A DNA stretch of 64,000 nt from NCBI RefSeq assembly GCF_002259595.1, contig NZ_MWWU01000002.1, positions 186,001 to 250,000 of the forward strand, in the 5' to 3' direction. The DNA is from Aeriscardovia aeriphila (GTDB lineage: Bacteria > Actinomycetota > Actinomycetes > Actinomycetales > Bifidobacteriaceae). How positions within the stretch are numbered: position 1 is the first letter of the stretch; every line of letters starts with the position of its first letter. The notes beneath the pieces are model-generated. The model was given only the letters and a program-made list of their open reading frames with translations, was not told where the DNA came from and ran no database searches. The position numbers and the translations under genes were made by a program. Shown piece by piece: positions 33,212 through 47,839 of the stretch.

Positions 33212-34642
33212 ATGAGTGCAGTGACGACTTTTAATGCGGCTCCCACCCAAGCGGGCGGGCGTATGGTTGCCAGCTATATGGTGCCTGGCCTGTATGTGGA
33301 GGACCACGAGATTGCAGTGCCGTTGGATTGGCGAGGTGTGGATATTAACGATCCGGCGCAAGTGCTGGCCGCGCGCGATTCCCGTTCTCTCACTTTGTTC
33401 TACCGCGTGGTGACCGCTGCGCAAAATCGCCATCGTGATGTGCCAACTCTCGTGTTTTTGCAAGGCGGTCCAGGTGGAAAGTCGCCGCGACCAGAGTCTG
33501 TTGATTCGGTGGCGTGGATCAGTGAGGCTGCGAAGAATTTCCGTATTGTGCTTCCTGACCAGCGCGGTACTGGCCGTTCGTCCTCTGTTTCCGGCAGCGT
33601 GATCGAGCGTGTGGGAGCTGTCGGTTTCCACGGCTTGAGTGGTGCCCAAGCCCAGGCGGACTATTTGCAACGCTTCTTCGCCGACTCTATTGTTCGCGAC
33701 TTCGAGTGGGTGCGTCGTGCGGATTTCGGCGCGCGTAAATGGGTGACTTTGGGCCAGTCCTACGGCGGCTTCCTCACCTTGACCTACCTCTCGCTCTTCC
33801 CGGAGGCTCTGGTGGCGAGCTTTACGACGGGCGGAATTCCAGCCGTCCCCGCTCAAGCTGAAGAGTTGTACCGCCACACCTATGAAAAATTGCAGCTCAA
33901 GATTAACACTTTCTATGAGCGCTACCCGCAGGATAAAGAGATTCTGGCGCGGATTGCGGCTCGCGTTGCTCGTGGGGATGTGAAGCTGCCCAACGGCGAT
34001 ATTCTCTCCGTCAAGCGTTTGCAATCGCTGGGTTCGAGCTTTGGTATGAAGCCATCTTTCGAACAGTTGCACTGGCTGCTCGATGATGCTTTCGACGCGG
34101 ATGGAAACCTTTCCACCCAGTTCTTGCAAGGCGTGTTTGCGCGTACGACGAGCTATGGCGACGAGCTGTACTGGACTTTGCAGGAAGGCATTTACCAGGA
34201 CGGTTCCGATTCGGGAAGGTGCGAGCCGACGAATTGGGCTGCCCAGCGTGTGCTTAACGAGCATGCTGATTTGTATGCGCCTCAGCATGATCCGCTGATG
34301 TTCACGGGGGAGATGGCTTTGCCGTGGATGTTCGAGGAAGATAGCGCTTTGAAGCCGTTTGCTCAGGCGGAGCAGCTTTTGCAGGCTTCGACCAACTGGG
34401 GAAAGATTTACGACGAGAACCAGTTGGCGCACAATGAGGTTCCACTCACCAGCGCCGTGTACTTCGAGGATATGTATGTGCCGCAGGAGTTGAGTTTGCG
34501 CACGCTTTCGCATATTCCGAATAGTCAGGCGTGGGTGACGAACTCGTACCAGCATGATGGTGTGCGCGAGACGTCGAGCGTGTTCGCACACTTGTTGGAG
34601 CTGGCGAGTGCGCGCGGAGCTCTGGAAGAGCTCGGTATGTGA
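33212..34642 (+). CDS. Alpha/beta hydrolase, proline iminopeptidase-like (peptidase family S33)
   Basis: The 476-residue cytoplasmic enzyme probably removes N-terminal proline from peptides. FLQGGPGG (82-89) is the oxyanion-hole HGGPG-type motif, DQRGTGRS follows, and GQSYGG carries nucleophile S183. The acid is probably in YFEDMYV and the base in YQHDGVRE near the C-terminus. GAGGAGG precedes the ATG. The upstream 22-bp palindrome could act in its control. Confidence 0.88.
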   Translation: MSAVTTFNAAPTQAGGRMVASYMVPGLYVEDHEIAVPLDWRGVDINDPAQVLAARDSRSLTLFYRVVTAAQNRHRDVPTLVFLQGGPGGKSPRPESVDSVAWISEAAKNFRIVLPDQRGTGRSSSVSGSVIERVGAVGFHGLSGAQAQADYLQRFFADSIVRDFEWVRRADFGARKWVTLGQSYGGFLTLTYLSLFPEALVASFTTGGIPAVPAQAEELYRHTYEKLQLKINTFYERYPQDKEILARIAARVARGDVKLPNGDILSVKRLQSLGSSFGMKPSFEQLHWLLDDAFDADGNLSTQFLQGVFARTTSYGDELYWTLQEGIYQDGSDSGRCEPTNWAAQRVLNEHADLYAPQHDPLMFTGEMALPWMFEEDSALKPFAQAEQLLQASTNWGKIYDENQLAHNEVPLTSAVYFEDMYVPQELSLRTLSHIPNSQAWVTNSYQHDGVRETSSVFAHLLELASARGALEELGM

Positions 34643-34792
34643 TGCAGCCGCGGTGTGTGGCTTGCCCGCGCCGCCGACGTGACTGAGATATAAGCGGGGC
34701 GCGTGGTAAGTGCGTGATGGGCGCGTTTTTGGCGCGCGGTGTGGCTTGCCTGCGCCTCTCGCCGTCACGATTGACCAGTAGAGTGGGGAGTT
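34643..34792. repeat. Imperfect direct repeat between peptidase and ychF genes
   Basis: A segment beginning CCGCGGTGTGTGGCTTGCCC near 34650 recurs in altered form near 34735 (GCGCGGTGTGGCTTGCCTG). No gene is present in the gap. GGGGAG precedes ychF. Confidence 0.5.
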
Positions 34793-35911
34793 ATGGCTCT
34801 TACGATTGGAATTGTTGGACTGCCAAACGTCGGTAAGTCCACGCTTTTTAACGCGTTGACCAAGAACAACGCGCTGGCAGCAAATTACCCGTTCGCAACG
34901 ATTGATCCGAACACGGGTGTTGTTGCTCTTCCTGATGAGCGATTGAAGAAGCTCGCTCCACTGGTCAAGACGGAAAAGATTGTCCCTGCAACCGTTAGTT
35001 TCGTTGATATCGCAGGCATCGTGAAGGGCGCTTCGCAGGGTGAAGGCCTCGGCAACCAGTTCCTCGCCAATATTCGCGAAGCCAACGCCATTTGCGAAGT
35101 CACGCGCGTGTTCTCCAACCCGGACATCGTGCGCGATGATCAGACGATGGCTGCAACAGGCGGCAAGATCGACCCTGCTCAGGATATTGACACGATTAAC
35201 ACTGAGCTGATTCTCGCCGATCTGCAAACCATTGAGAAGGCTTTGCCTAAGCTGCAAAAGGACCTTCGCGGCAAGAAGATCAAGCAAGAGTATTACGACG
35301 CTGTCGAAGCTGCTCAGAAGATTTTGGAAGATGGAGAAACCATTTTCCACGCCGATAAGGCCGGCAAGATTAACAAGGACGATTTGTACGACCTGCACTT
35401 GTTGACGGCAAAGCCGTTCATCTACGTGTTCAACGTCGACGACGATCAGTTGCACGATGAGGCCTTGCACGTCAAGCTTTCTGAGCTCGTTGCTCCTGCC
35501 CCTGCACTGTTCATTAACGCTGATTTCGAGTCGCAGCTCAACGACCCAGATTTGAGCGAAGAAGACGTCAAAGAAATGCTTGAGGCGGATGGCTTGAGCG
35601 AATCTGGCTTGGATGCTTTGGCTCGTGTGGGCTTTGAAACCTTGGGCTTGCAGACCTTCCTCACTGCTGGTGAGAAGGAAGTGCGCGCTTGGACGATTCA
35701 CGAGGGTTGGACCGCTCCACAGGCTGCAGGCGTTATTCACACGGACTTCGAGAAGGGCTTCATTAAGGCAGAAATCGTCAAGTATGACGATCTGATTGAG
35801 CTCGGCTCTTATGAGAAGGTGAAGGAAGCGGGCAAGCTGCATCTCGAAGGCAAGGACTACGTGATGCAGGATGGCGATATCGCTGAGTTCCGCTTCAACG
35901 TCAGCAAGTAA
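34793..35911 (+). CDS. ychF: Redox-regulated ATPase YchF
   Basis: YchF is an Obg-related P-loop protein that prefers ATP to GTP and binds ribosomes. The G1 motif GLPNVGKST, the G3 DIAGIVKGAS, a changed G4 (NVDDD, no NKxD) and a C-terminal TGS domain (HEGWTAPQAAGVIHTDFEKG) are all present. The length of 372 residues is close to the family norm of about 364. Codon use is biased, as for a well-expressed housekeeping gene. Confidence 0.96.
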   Translation: MALTIGIVGLPNVGKSTLFNALTKNNALAANYPFATIDPNTGVVALPDERLKKLAPLVKTEKIVPATVSFVDIAGIVKGASQGEGLGNQFLANIREANAICEVTRVFSNPDIVRDDQTMAATGGKIDPAQDIDTINTELILADLQTIEKALPKLQKDLRGKKIKQEYYDAVEAAQKILEDGETIFHADKAGKINKDDLYDLHLLTAKPFIYVFNVDDDQLHDEALHVKLSELVAPAPALFINADFESQLNDPDLSEEDVKEMLEADGLSESGLDALARVGFETLGLQTFLTAGEKEVRAWTIHEGWTAPQAAGVIHTDFEKGFIKAEIVKYDDLIELGSYEKVKEAGKLHLEGKDYVMQDGDIAEFRFNVSK

Positions 35912-35976
35912 GCATGGCGCGGAAACAATCAGTGCAGTGAAAATCTGAAGAAACCTGCGGGTTTAAGGAGGAGTTG

Positions 35977-37344
35977 ATGAGCGCACCGGCAGCTTCACCT
36001 CAGCGCCCAGCAAGCGAGACTGTCGCCAGGGATGCTGAAGATAGCCGTCAAGAAGCCTTTTCGGCACGTCACCTGTTTGCGCTCATCCTCTCTACCCTCG
36101 TTCTCGGAGTTCTTGTCGGCGCTGTTGCCGGTTGCCTGGGCAAGCTCTTGGGCGTTTTCGAAGGGCTGATGCTGGGTTACCACGAAACAGGTGGCTCATC
36201 CATCGCCTGGAATTCTGGAGCTTTGCGCCGCTTTCTGTCGGTGAGTGTCGGCGGCCTTGTGGTGGCTATTGCCTGGTATTTCTTGCGCAATAAGACGACG
36301 AGAGTCCCTAGCGTTGCCAAGGCTGTGAAAGGCGCAAGGCTTCCTTGGTGGCAGACTTTAGTGCACGACGTTCTCCAGATTTTCTACGTCGGTTCCGGCG
36401 GCTCTATTGGCCGTGAAGTTGCCCCGCGTGAGGCTGGCTCTATGCTCAGTCAGTATTGGTGGGAGAAAGTCGGCCTGAAGATTGGTTTGCGCCGCTCCGA
36501 CCTTCCTCTTTTCACCGCTGCCGGTGCTGGCGCGGGTTTTGCCGGAGTGTATATTTCCCCACTCGCTGGCGCCTTTTTCGGTATCGAAATGCTGCTGGGC
36601 CAGACGAGCTTTGAAGTGGTGGGCGTGTGCCTGGGTATGAGCTCGATTTCCACTCTCGTGGGTGGCATGATTATGGGCACGCACCCTTATTACTCGGTGG
36701 GTCATGAGAATTTCCCTGTGGCGGGAGTCATTATTGCGCTTATTCTCGCCCCTCTAGCTGGTTTTGTGGGTGGCTGGTTCCGCTGGCTCACTTCGAGGGT
36801 GAATAAGAAGATGATTACTGACAAGCGTATCCTCTTCGCTCTTCCTCTCACCGCCGTTCTCACGGGTGCGATCGCCGCGTTTTTCCCGCAAATTATGGGT
36901 AATGGTCGCGCTTTGGCGCAGTCGGCGATGAACGTTCCGTTTGAATTCCTCGATAAACTTTCCCTCTCTGGCTGGCTGGCCGTTCTGGGCCTCTTAGGAT
37001 TAGCAGCACTCAAAATGGCAGTGACGTTGCTCACCATTCGTGCCGGTGCTTCCGGTGGTACGCTCACTCCGGCTATTTCCATTGGCGCATGCATGGGCGC
37101 AGCCCTGGGTGTGATTGCACAGATGGTTGCTCCTGGTTTTATTCCTGTGTGGCAGTGCGCGATGATTGGCGCGGTAGCAGTACTTGCTTCGGCGCAGAAG
37201 GCTCCTTTGATGGCTACGGCGATGATTATCGAGATTTCTCACTTGCCTGTTTCACTGATCGCACCGTTTGGTATTGCCGTGGGTGGTGCTCTCGCAATTT
37301 CGCGCATTGTTGTGGAAGGGCGCAAAGCAAAAACCTTGAAATAA
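35977..37344 (+). CDS. ClC-type chloride channel / H+-Cl- antiporter
   Basis: The 455-residue membrane protein has about ten to twelve spans. The signature GSGGSIGREVAP (139-150) holds the gating Glu at E147; the usual form is GREGP, so V148/A149 is a local variation. AGAGAGFAGVY and SPLAGAFFGIEML follow as in other ClC proteins, and GASGGTLTPAISIG carries the second selectivity region. AAGGAGG precedes the ATG at 35977 (TTG 35974 is the frame limit). Likely role: anion exchange linked to acid tolerance. Confidence 0.9.
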   Translation: MSAPAASPQRPASETVARDAEDSRQEAFSARHLFALILSTLVLGVLVGAVAGCLGKLLGVFEGLMLGYHETGGSSIAWNSGALRRFLSVSVGGLVVAIAWYFLRNKTTRVPSVAKAVKGARLPWWQTLVHDVLQIFYVGSGGSIGREVAPREAGSMLSQYWWEKVGLKIGLRRSDLPLFTAAGAGAGFAGVYISPLAGAFFGIEMLLGQTSFEVVGVCLGMSSISTLVGGMIMGTHPYYSVGHENFPVAGVIIALILAPLAGFVGGWFRWLTSRVNKKMITDKRILFALPLTAVLTGAIAAFFPQIMGNGRALAQSAMNVPFEFLDKLSLSGWLAVLGLLGLAALKMAVTLLTIRAGASGGTLTPAISIGACMGAALGVIAQMVAPGFIPVWQCAMIGAVAVLASAQKAPLMATAMIIEISHLPVSLIAPFGIAVGGALAISRIVVEGRKAKTLK

Positions 37345-37363
37345 CACCGTTTTTGATGCCTTC

Positions 37364-37380
37364 TGAGCCGTACCGGCTCA
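37364..37380. terminator. Short inverted repeat after the ClC gene
   Basis: TGAGCCG and CGGCTCA flank a TAC loop, but no T run follows, so termination is uncertain. Confidence 0.35.
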
Positions 37381-37406
37381 TCGATAAGACCAGTTAAGAT
37401 GGTTTT

Positions 37407-40400
37407 ATGTCGAAAAACAATGATGATCAGAGCAACGATTTCTTGAGCCAATGGGAGGCTTTTAAGAAGGAGTTCCTCAACGATGCGGATGATGCTGACT
37501 TCACATCACCTTATTCCAGCATGCATCCTCATCCTGCAGACGGTTCGGATGACGATGGTCACACGAGTGACTACACGTATGAATCGTCCGCTTCTTCGCG
37601 CGCTCATGACGACGCTGACAACGCCAGCGATAAGGGCGGCGATAAGAACGACGATGGTAAGCACTCTGATAAGCACTCCGATAAACACGATGACAAGCAC
37701 GCTGACAAGGGCAAGAAAAAAGCGCGTGAGTCTTCTCATCACGGCGAATCGGAGTTTGCTCAACAAATCGGCCTGGTCAAGGGCATCACTCACGAGCTCA
37801 AAGAACTTGGCTGGGGTTCCGGTTTCTGGGGCAAATGGTTCTGGATTATCATTGCCGTTCTCGCCGTTATCGCACTGATAATCTGGGCGGGCGTGAGCTT
37901 TGGCACTGACCTGCTGTGGTACAACCAACTCGGCTTCTCCTCAGTGCTGTGGGTGACGTGGTTCATGAAAATCGGCCTGTGGGTCGTCTACGCCTTGCTC
38001 GTTGGAATTGTCGGCTTCCTCGCCGCAAACTGGGCAATCGTCAAACGCCCTGCTGACGAAAATGGCGACTCTTACAAATATGACAAGGATGGAGTGACCA
38101 TCATCGCCACTCATTCCATGACCTCACGCCGTCTGCGTCATATCAGCCTGTGGGTGAGCTTGATTATCGGCATTATCTTCGGCTCACAACTGATGGATAA
38201 CTGGAACGATATTCTGCTCATGTTCCACGCCCAGCCCTTCCACCAACGCGACCCACAATTCGGCTTTGACGTGGGCTTCTACGTTTTCGTCTTGCCAGGT
38301 TTGCGCGCTCTGATCGCTGGTATGCAGCGTTTGCTCTTCCTTGCGCTCATCGCCAGCGTTGTTGCACACCTGGTTTCGGGTGGAATTCGCTTCAGCGTGC
38401 CGGATAAACACCGCTCGCTGTTTGCGATGACGAAGTCAGCGCGCCGTCAGCTCGCATTCTGGGCATTCTTCTTGCTCGGCTTTACCGCAGTGCAAATCTT
38501 GCTGGGTGCCTTCGACTCGCTGACCCAAACAGACGATAAGTTCACCGGCGCCGGCTATACCGGAACGCACGTCACCATTCCTGCCATCATCTTTGCCGCT
38601 GTTCTGGTGTTCGCCTTCGCGCTCTTCTTCGCCATCTGGCTTAACACGACCAAGGCGATTGCTGAGCCGATGGGCGAGAAGGTAGGCTTCAAGAAGGCTA
38701 TGACGGCATGGAAGACACCGGTTATCGTGCTGGCAATCTTTGTTGTTCTGGGCTTGATCGCTCAAGTAGCAGCACCACAGCTGCTGCAAAGCCTCGTGGT
38801 GAATCCTAACCAGCAAGAGCTGGAAAGCACGTATATTCAGCGTAATATCAAAGCGACGCAGAAGGCTTTCGGCCTCGATAAAGTCGAGAAAGTCAACTAC
38901 AACGCCACAACTACCGGTAAGGCTGGAGCTTTGGCCTCGGATGCGGAGACGACCGCGCAAATCCGCCTTCTCGACCCGCAAGTGGTGGCACCAACCTTCC
39001 GCCAGCTGCAGCAGAGCAAGCAGTATTACTCCTTCCAAGACACTCAAATGGTCGATAAATACATGATCGACGGCAAGAGCTACGACACGGTGATCGGCGC
39101 TCGCGAGCTCAACTTGGATGGCAATGATTCGCGCAACTGGGTGAATGATCACACCGTGTACACTCACGGTTATGGTGTGGTGGCAGCCTATGGTAACCGC
39201 ATCAGCAAGGACGGCCAGCCGGTCTTCTTCGAGAAGGGCATTCCAACTCAGGGTAAGCTCACCGATTCTCAGCATTACGAGCCGCGAATTTACTTCAGCC
39301 CGAATGCTCCCGAGTATTCGATTGTGGGCCACGAGAAGGGTCAGAAAGATTGGGAGTTTGACTACCCATCCGGTTCAGAGGGTAAGCTTACCGAGTTCAC
39401 GGGTAATGGTGGTCCAAAGATTTCCAACCCGTTCTTGAAGCTCATCTATTCGATTAAGTTCGGCTCGTTGCAGATGTTCTTCTCCGATCGCGTCAACTCG
39501 AACTCGCAGATTCTCTACCGTCGCTCGCCAGTCGAGCGCGTTCACCGTGTGGCACCGTACTTGGAGATTGACTCTCGCGTGTACCCAGCGGTGGTGGATG
39601 GACGAGTCAAATGGGTGTTGGACGCCTACACGGTTTCCGACCAGTACCCGTACTCGCAGAAGGTGGATTTGCATAACTCCACTCAGGATGCTCTCACGCA
39701 GAGTTCGAAGACAATGAAGACCTTGGTTTCTGGTGAAGCCAACTACATGCGCAATTCGGTGAAGGCAACCGTGGACGCCTATGACGGCCATGTGGATTTG
39801 TATGCGTGGGATCCCAGCGACCCGGTTCTTAAGGCATGGCAGTCGATCTTCCCTCATGCTTACAAGCCGTTGTCGAAGATTTCTGGCGATTTGATGAGCC
39901 ATATGCGCTACCCAGAATCCCTCTTCAAGGTGCAGAGGAAACTTCTGAGCACGTATCACGTGACGGATGCTGCTCAGTTCTTCTCGGGTGAGGATTTCTG
40001 GCAGGTGCCTACCGACCCGACTCTCAAGGCAAACGCTGCAGAATCAGGTAAGCAGGTGAGTGTAGCATTGCAATCTCCGTACTACCTGACCATGCAAACG
40101 CCAAACCGCAAGAGCCCGACTTTCTCGCTGTACACCTCTTTCATTCCGGCAGGTCGTGATACGCGTGAGATTCTCACTGGCTACCTTTCCGCCGATTCGG
40201 ATGCAGGAAATAAGGCGGGTGTGATCGGTAAGAACTACGGAACCTTGCGTTTGCTGGAGCTGCCGAAGTCCACGAATGTTCCAGGCCCTGGCCAGGCACA
40301 GAATAATTTCAACGCTTCAGCAACCGTGTCTCGAGAGTTGAACCTGTTGGAGTCGGGTTCCACCAATGTTGTTCGTGGTAATCTGCTCACCCTGCCAATC

Positions 40401-40853
40401 GGCGGTGGTTTGATTTACATTCAGCCGGTGTATGTGGAAAGCTCGGGTACCACGCGCTTCCCACTGCTCAAGAAGGTTCTCGTTGCCTTTGGTGAGCATA
40501 TTGGCTTTGCGGACACCTTGGATGAGGCGCTGGACCAAGTGTTTGGCGGTGATTCGGGTGCTTTGGCAGGCGATGCTGATAACAAGGCCATCACCAAGAA
40601 GACTGGTCAAAACGGTCACAATGGCCAGAATGGTGACGCGAATAGTGGCCAAGACGGCCAGAACGGCCAGAATGGCGAGCAAAGCAACGCTCAAATGCAG
40701 CAGAAGAATAAGCAACTCACCGATGCTTTGAATGATGCAAATAAGGCATTGAATGATGCTGATGCAGCACTCAAAGCAGGCGACTGGAGTGCTTATGGCA
40801 AGGCTCAGGAAGCGTTGAAGGAAGCCATCAAGCGCGCCGCACAAGAACAGTGA
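37407..40853 (+). CDS. UPF0182 family membrane protein
   Basis: This 1148-residue protein belongs to a conserved actinobacterial and cyanobacterial family of unknown function with a seven-span membrane region (here about 145-460) and a large extracytoplasmic domain. The first 130 residues are acidic and His-rich, with four tandem HSDK-like units (37659-37706). The C-terminus has an Asn/Gln/Gly repeat (NGQNGD, DGQNGQNGE; 40605-40680) and a final Ala/Lys/Asn helix. One dispersed 9-mer lies in the first membrane segment (37875). Function cannot be named. Confidence 0.88.
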   Translation: MSKNNDDQSNDFLSQWEAFKKEFLNDADDADFTSPYSSMHPHPADGSDDDGHTSDYTYESSASSRAHDDADNASDKGGDKNDDGKHSDKHSDKHDDKHADKGKKKARESSHHGESEFAQQIGLVKGITHELKELGWGSGFWGKWFWIIIAVLAVIALIIWAGVSFGTDLLWYNQLGFSSVLWVTWFMKIGLWVVYALLVGIVGFLAANWAIVKRPADENGDSYKYDKDGVTIIATHSMTSRRLRHISLWVSLIIGIIFGSQLMDNWNDILLMFHAQPFHQRDPQFGFDVGFYVFVLPGLRALIAGMQRLLFLALIASVVAHLVSGGIRFSVPDKHRSLFAMTKSARRQLAFWAFFLLGFTAVQILLGAFDSLTQTDDKFTGAGYTGTHVTIPAIIFAAVLVFAFALFFAIWLNTTKAIAEPMGEKVGFKKAMTAWKTPVIVLAIFVVLGLIAQVAAPQLLQSLVVNPNQQELESTYIQRNIKATQKAFGLDKVEKVNYNATTTGKAGALASDAETTAQIRLLDPQVVAPTFRQLQQSKQYYSFQDTQMVDKYMIDGKSYDTVIGARELNLDGNDSRNWVNDHTVYTHGYGVVAAYGNRISKDGQPVFFEKGIPTQGKLTDSQHYEPRIYFSPNAPEYSIVGHEKGQKDWEFDYPSGSEGKLTEFTGNGGPKISNPFLKLIYSIKFGSLQMFFSDRVNSNSQILYRRSPVERVHRVAPYLEIDSRVYPAVVDGRVKWVLDAYTVSDQYPYSQKVDLHNSTQDALTQSSKTMKTLVSGEANYMRNSVKATVDAYDGHVDLYAWDPSDPVLKAWQSIFPHAYKPLSKISGDLMSHMRYPESLFKVQRKLLSTYHVTDAAQFFSGEDFWQVPTDPTLKANAAESGKQVSVALQSPYYLTMQTPNRKSPTFSLYTSFIPAGRDTREILTGYLSADSDAGNKAGVIGKNYGTLRLLELPKSTNVPGPGQAQNNFNASATVSRELNLLESGSTNVVRGNLLTLPIGGGLIYIQPVYVESSGTTRFPLLKKVLVAFGEHIGFADTLDEALDQVFGGDSGALAGDADNKAITKKTGQNGHNGQNGDANSGQDGQNGQNGEQSNAQMQQKNKQLTDALNDANKALNDADAALKAGDWSAYGKAQEALKEAIKRAAQEQ
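37659..37706 (+). repeat. Four 12-bp units encoding KH(S/D/A)D repeats
   Basis: Units beginning AAGCACTCTGAT, AAGCACTCCGAT, AAACACGATGAC and AAGCACGCTGAC follow one another in frame inside the UPF0182 gene. Confidence 0.85.
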
Positions 40854-40890
40854 ACACTGATAAAAGCTGATACTCACGGCGTCAGGAGAG

Positions 40891-40928
40891 CGGGCAGGAG
40901 CTATAAGCATAGTTTCTGCCCGTTTTTC
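40891..40928 (+). terminator. Terminator after the UPF0182 gene
   Basis: CGGGCAG at 40891 pairs with CTGCCCG near 40915-40922, with an inner CTAT/ATAG pairing, and five T follow. Confidence 0.82.
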
Positions 40929-40992
40929 CTAGCCCCGACTAATCTCATAAAGGTGCCACCGCCAGGGTGGCCGTTGTGTTGGGAAGGTAAAT

Positions 40993-41592
40993 ATGGCATC
41001 AGATTTCTGGCTCATCGCCGGTCTTGGCAACCCAGGAAAGAAGTATGAAGGCACACGCCACAACATGGGCTTCATGGTTCTCGACGAACTCGCGCAACGC
41101 TGGAACGTCAGCCTCTCCGACCACAAAGGCCTCGCACTCGCCGGCCGAGGAATGATCAGCCTCAACGGCCAGATGCTCAAAACCTTCTTCGCCAAGCCAC
41201 TCACCTACATGAATGACTCCGGAGCAGCAGTAAGCTCCCTATGCGAGTATTACGACATCGCCCCAGAACACGTCATCATCATTCACGACGACATGGATCT
41301 CGACTTTGGCCGCATCAAAGTAAAGAACGGCGGCTCAGCAGGCGGGCACAACGGCATCAAATCCATCGACAAGTCGCTAGGAACCAACAAATACAATCGC
41401 GTACGCATGGGAACCGGTCACGCCCAGCGCGGAGCTCACGCACACGAAAACACCATCGACTGGGTACTGGGAGGCTTCCCACCAGCCCAGCGCAAACAGC
41501 TGCCCACCGTTCTCGCCGACGGTGCTGACGCGGTCGAAATGCTCGCCACCAAGGGCTTAGCTGCAGCACAAGAGCATTTCAACGCGCGCTGA
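40993..41592 (+). CDS. pth: Peptidyl-tRNA hydrolase
   Basis: Pth frees tRNA from peptidyl-tRNA dropped by ribosomes. The 199-residue chain has GLGNPGKKYEGTRHNMG with N13 and catalytic H23, HDDMDLDFG with the catalytic Asp, and GGHNGIKSI. It is followed by mfd, a frequent neighbour. Two copies of the dispersed 9-mer fill the gap between the genes. Confidence 0.96.
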   Translation: MASDFWLIAGLGNPGKKYEGTRHNMGFMVLDELAQRWNVSLSDHKGLALAGRGMISLNGQMLKTFFAKPLTYMNDSGAAVSSLCEYYDIAPEHVIIIHDDMDLDFGRIKVKNGGSAGGHNGIKSIDKSLGTNKYNRVRMGTGHAQRGAHAHENTIDWVLGGFPPAQRKQLPTVLADGADAVEMLATKGLAAAQEHFNAR

Positions 41593-41597
41593 CAACG

Positions 41598-41641
41598 CTG
41601 ATAATCACCAGCAGCTTGAGCGCTGAAACGCACTGATAATC
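41598..41641. repeat. Two direct copies of the dispersed 9-mer between pth and mfd
   Basis: CTGATAATC is found at 41598-41606 and 41633-41641, in the same orientation and 35 bp apart, starting six bases after the pth stop codon. Confidence 0.95.
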
Positions 41642-41705
41642 TTCAGGCATACGGCAACCCCAGTTGCGCACACAACGGAACACAAAGTTTTGCGAGGAAG
41701 AGAAA

Positions 41706-46759
<5,054 letters not shown>

Positions 46760-46844
46760 GCTGCTGAGCGGTCAGGCTTACTGTAGCTGGCTTGCTCATA
46801 GTTTGAGATTGTCACTGCTGCTGACAGCATAGTGGTAATCTTGT

Positions 46845-46876
46845 GCCGGCTGAGTTTTACTCAGCCGGCTTTTTAT
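46845..46876 (+). terminator. Rho-independent terminator of eno
   Basis: GCCGGCTGAGT at 46845 pairs perfectly with ACTCAGCCGGC at 46859 around TTT, followed by TTTTTATTT. Confidence 0.95.
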
Positions 46877-47038
46877 TTCCCGTCACACCTCCAGTCGGAA
46901 AGAGTAGACTGGGAATTTAGCTACGCCAGCCCGTGCGGGTTGATGACCGGACGGCGAAGGCTGGACGGTAAAGGGCAGATGGTGGTGGCCGGACGGTGAT
47001 GACCAGATGAATGAGCGTTACGCGAGAGAGGAGTGAAC

Positions 47039-47839
47039 GTGCCTAGTTTTCGTTCTCATGACTCGAAACGAGAGCCTTCCTCGCGCACTTCCGGTGCTCA
47101 GCGTGACCCACGCAACCACACGAGTTCGCGCGACAAGAACAGCTCGCGTAACCACTTGAACTGGCGTAATCAGCGGCAGTCGAATGCGGCACGCAATGTG
47201 TCGCCATCGCGCTCCTCATCTGCACTGCGCGACTTCGGCACAAAGCGTGCTTCAGCACAGCGGCCTGTTACTTTTTCTTCAACGTCTCCGAACTCTTCTT
47301 CGGCCTTACGCACGTCGAGCTCGACAAATACGAGCCGAAACACCAAAAGAGAGCAGGGAGTAGGCGTCAGAATTCTCCTTCAAACCCTCGCCGTGGTAAT
47401 CTTGCTGGTCGCCCTCGTTCCTTTTATGGGGACTTTGCGCGACTACAATGCCTCTTCCAGCCAGCTGGTGAGCTTGCAAGATAAAGCGGAAGAGCTGAGT
47501 AAGCAGAAGCGAGAACTGGACCTGCAAATCGGGAGATGGGACGATAACAATTACGTCGTCGACCAGGCGAGGACCAGGCTGGGCTTTATTTACCCCGGCG
47601 AAGTGAGTGTGCGCGTTATCGGCAAGGAAAAGTACCAGAGCACCGCGACCACCACGGTGAAAACTCAGAATACGGGTAAAGCCAAGAGCGAATGGTATAA
47701 GCTGTGGCAGCGCTCGCTTAAGCGTTCCGATAAGGCTGCCTACCGCGATCAGAAGGTTTCTCAGGCAGTTCCGCCTGCGCAACAAGAGCAACAAGAAAAG
47801 GACCAGAATGCCAACCGAGGACGAGCTCGCCATGAATGA
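47039..47839 (+). CDS. FtsB/DivIC-type septum formation initiator protein
   Basis: This small division protein has a basic, Ser/Arg-rich cytoplasmic tail (about 1-110), one membrane span (about 113-133), and an extracytoplasmic coiled coil (QLVSLQDKAEELSKQKRELD) ending in the family motif QARTRLGFIYPGE. It probably works with FtsL and FtsQ in the divisome. GTG 47039 is chosen over GTG 47033 because AGAGAGGAG ends five bases before it. The order eno, FtsB-like, DUF501, Ppx is conserved in actinobacteria. Its end overlaps the next gene by 32 nt. Confidence 0.88.
   Translation: MPSFRSHDSKREPSSRTSGAQRDPRNHTSSRDKNSSRNHLNWRNQRQSNAARNVSPSRSSSALRDFGTKRASAQRPVTFSSTSPNSSSALRTSSSTNTSRNTKREQGVGVRILLQTLAVVILLVALVPFMGTLRDYNASSSQLVSLQDKAEELSKQKRELDLQIGRWDDNNYVVDQARTRLGFIYPGEVSVRVIGKEKYQSTATTTVKTQNTGKAKSEWYKLWQRSLKRSDKAAYRDQKVSQAVPPAQQEQQEKDQNANRGRARHE

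Noticed and set aside
33152-35842. An 896-codon minus-strand open frame opposite the peptidase and ychF genes
   Set aside because: It runs through two well-conserved plus-strand genes and their gap, has no recognisable domain, and is a shadow produced by codon bias.
37659-40680. The repeats in the UPF0182 gene as a CRISPR array
   Set aside because: The units are 9-12 bp, in frame, coding, and have no spacers or cas genes nearby.
46925-47030. GGACGG/CCGGACGG words after the eno terminator as a riboswitch or small RNA
   Set aside because: The words are only loosely repeated and I could not draw a stable conserved fold.
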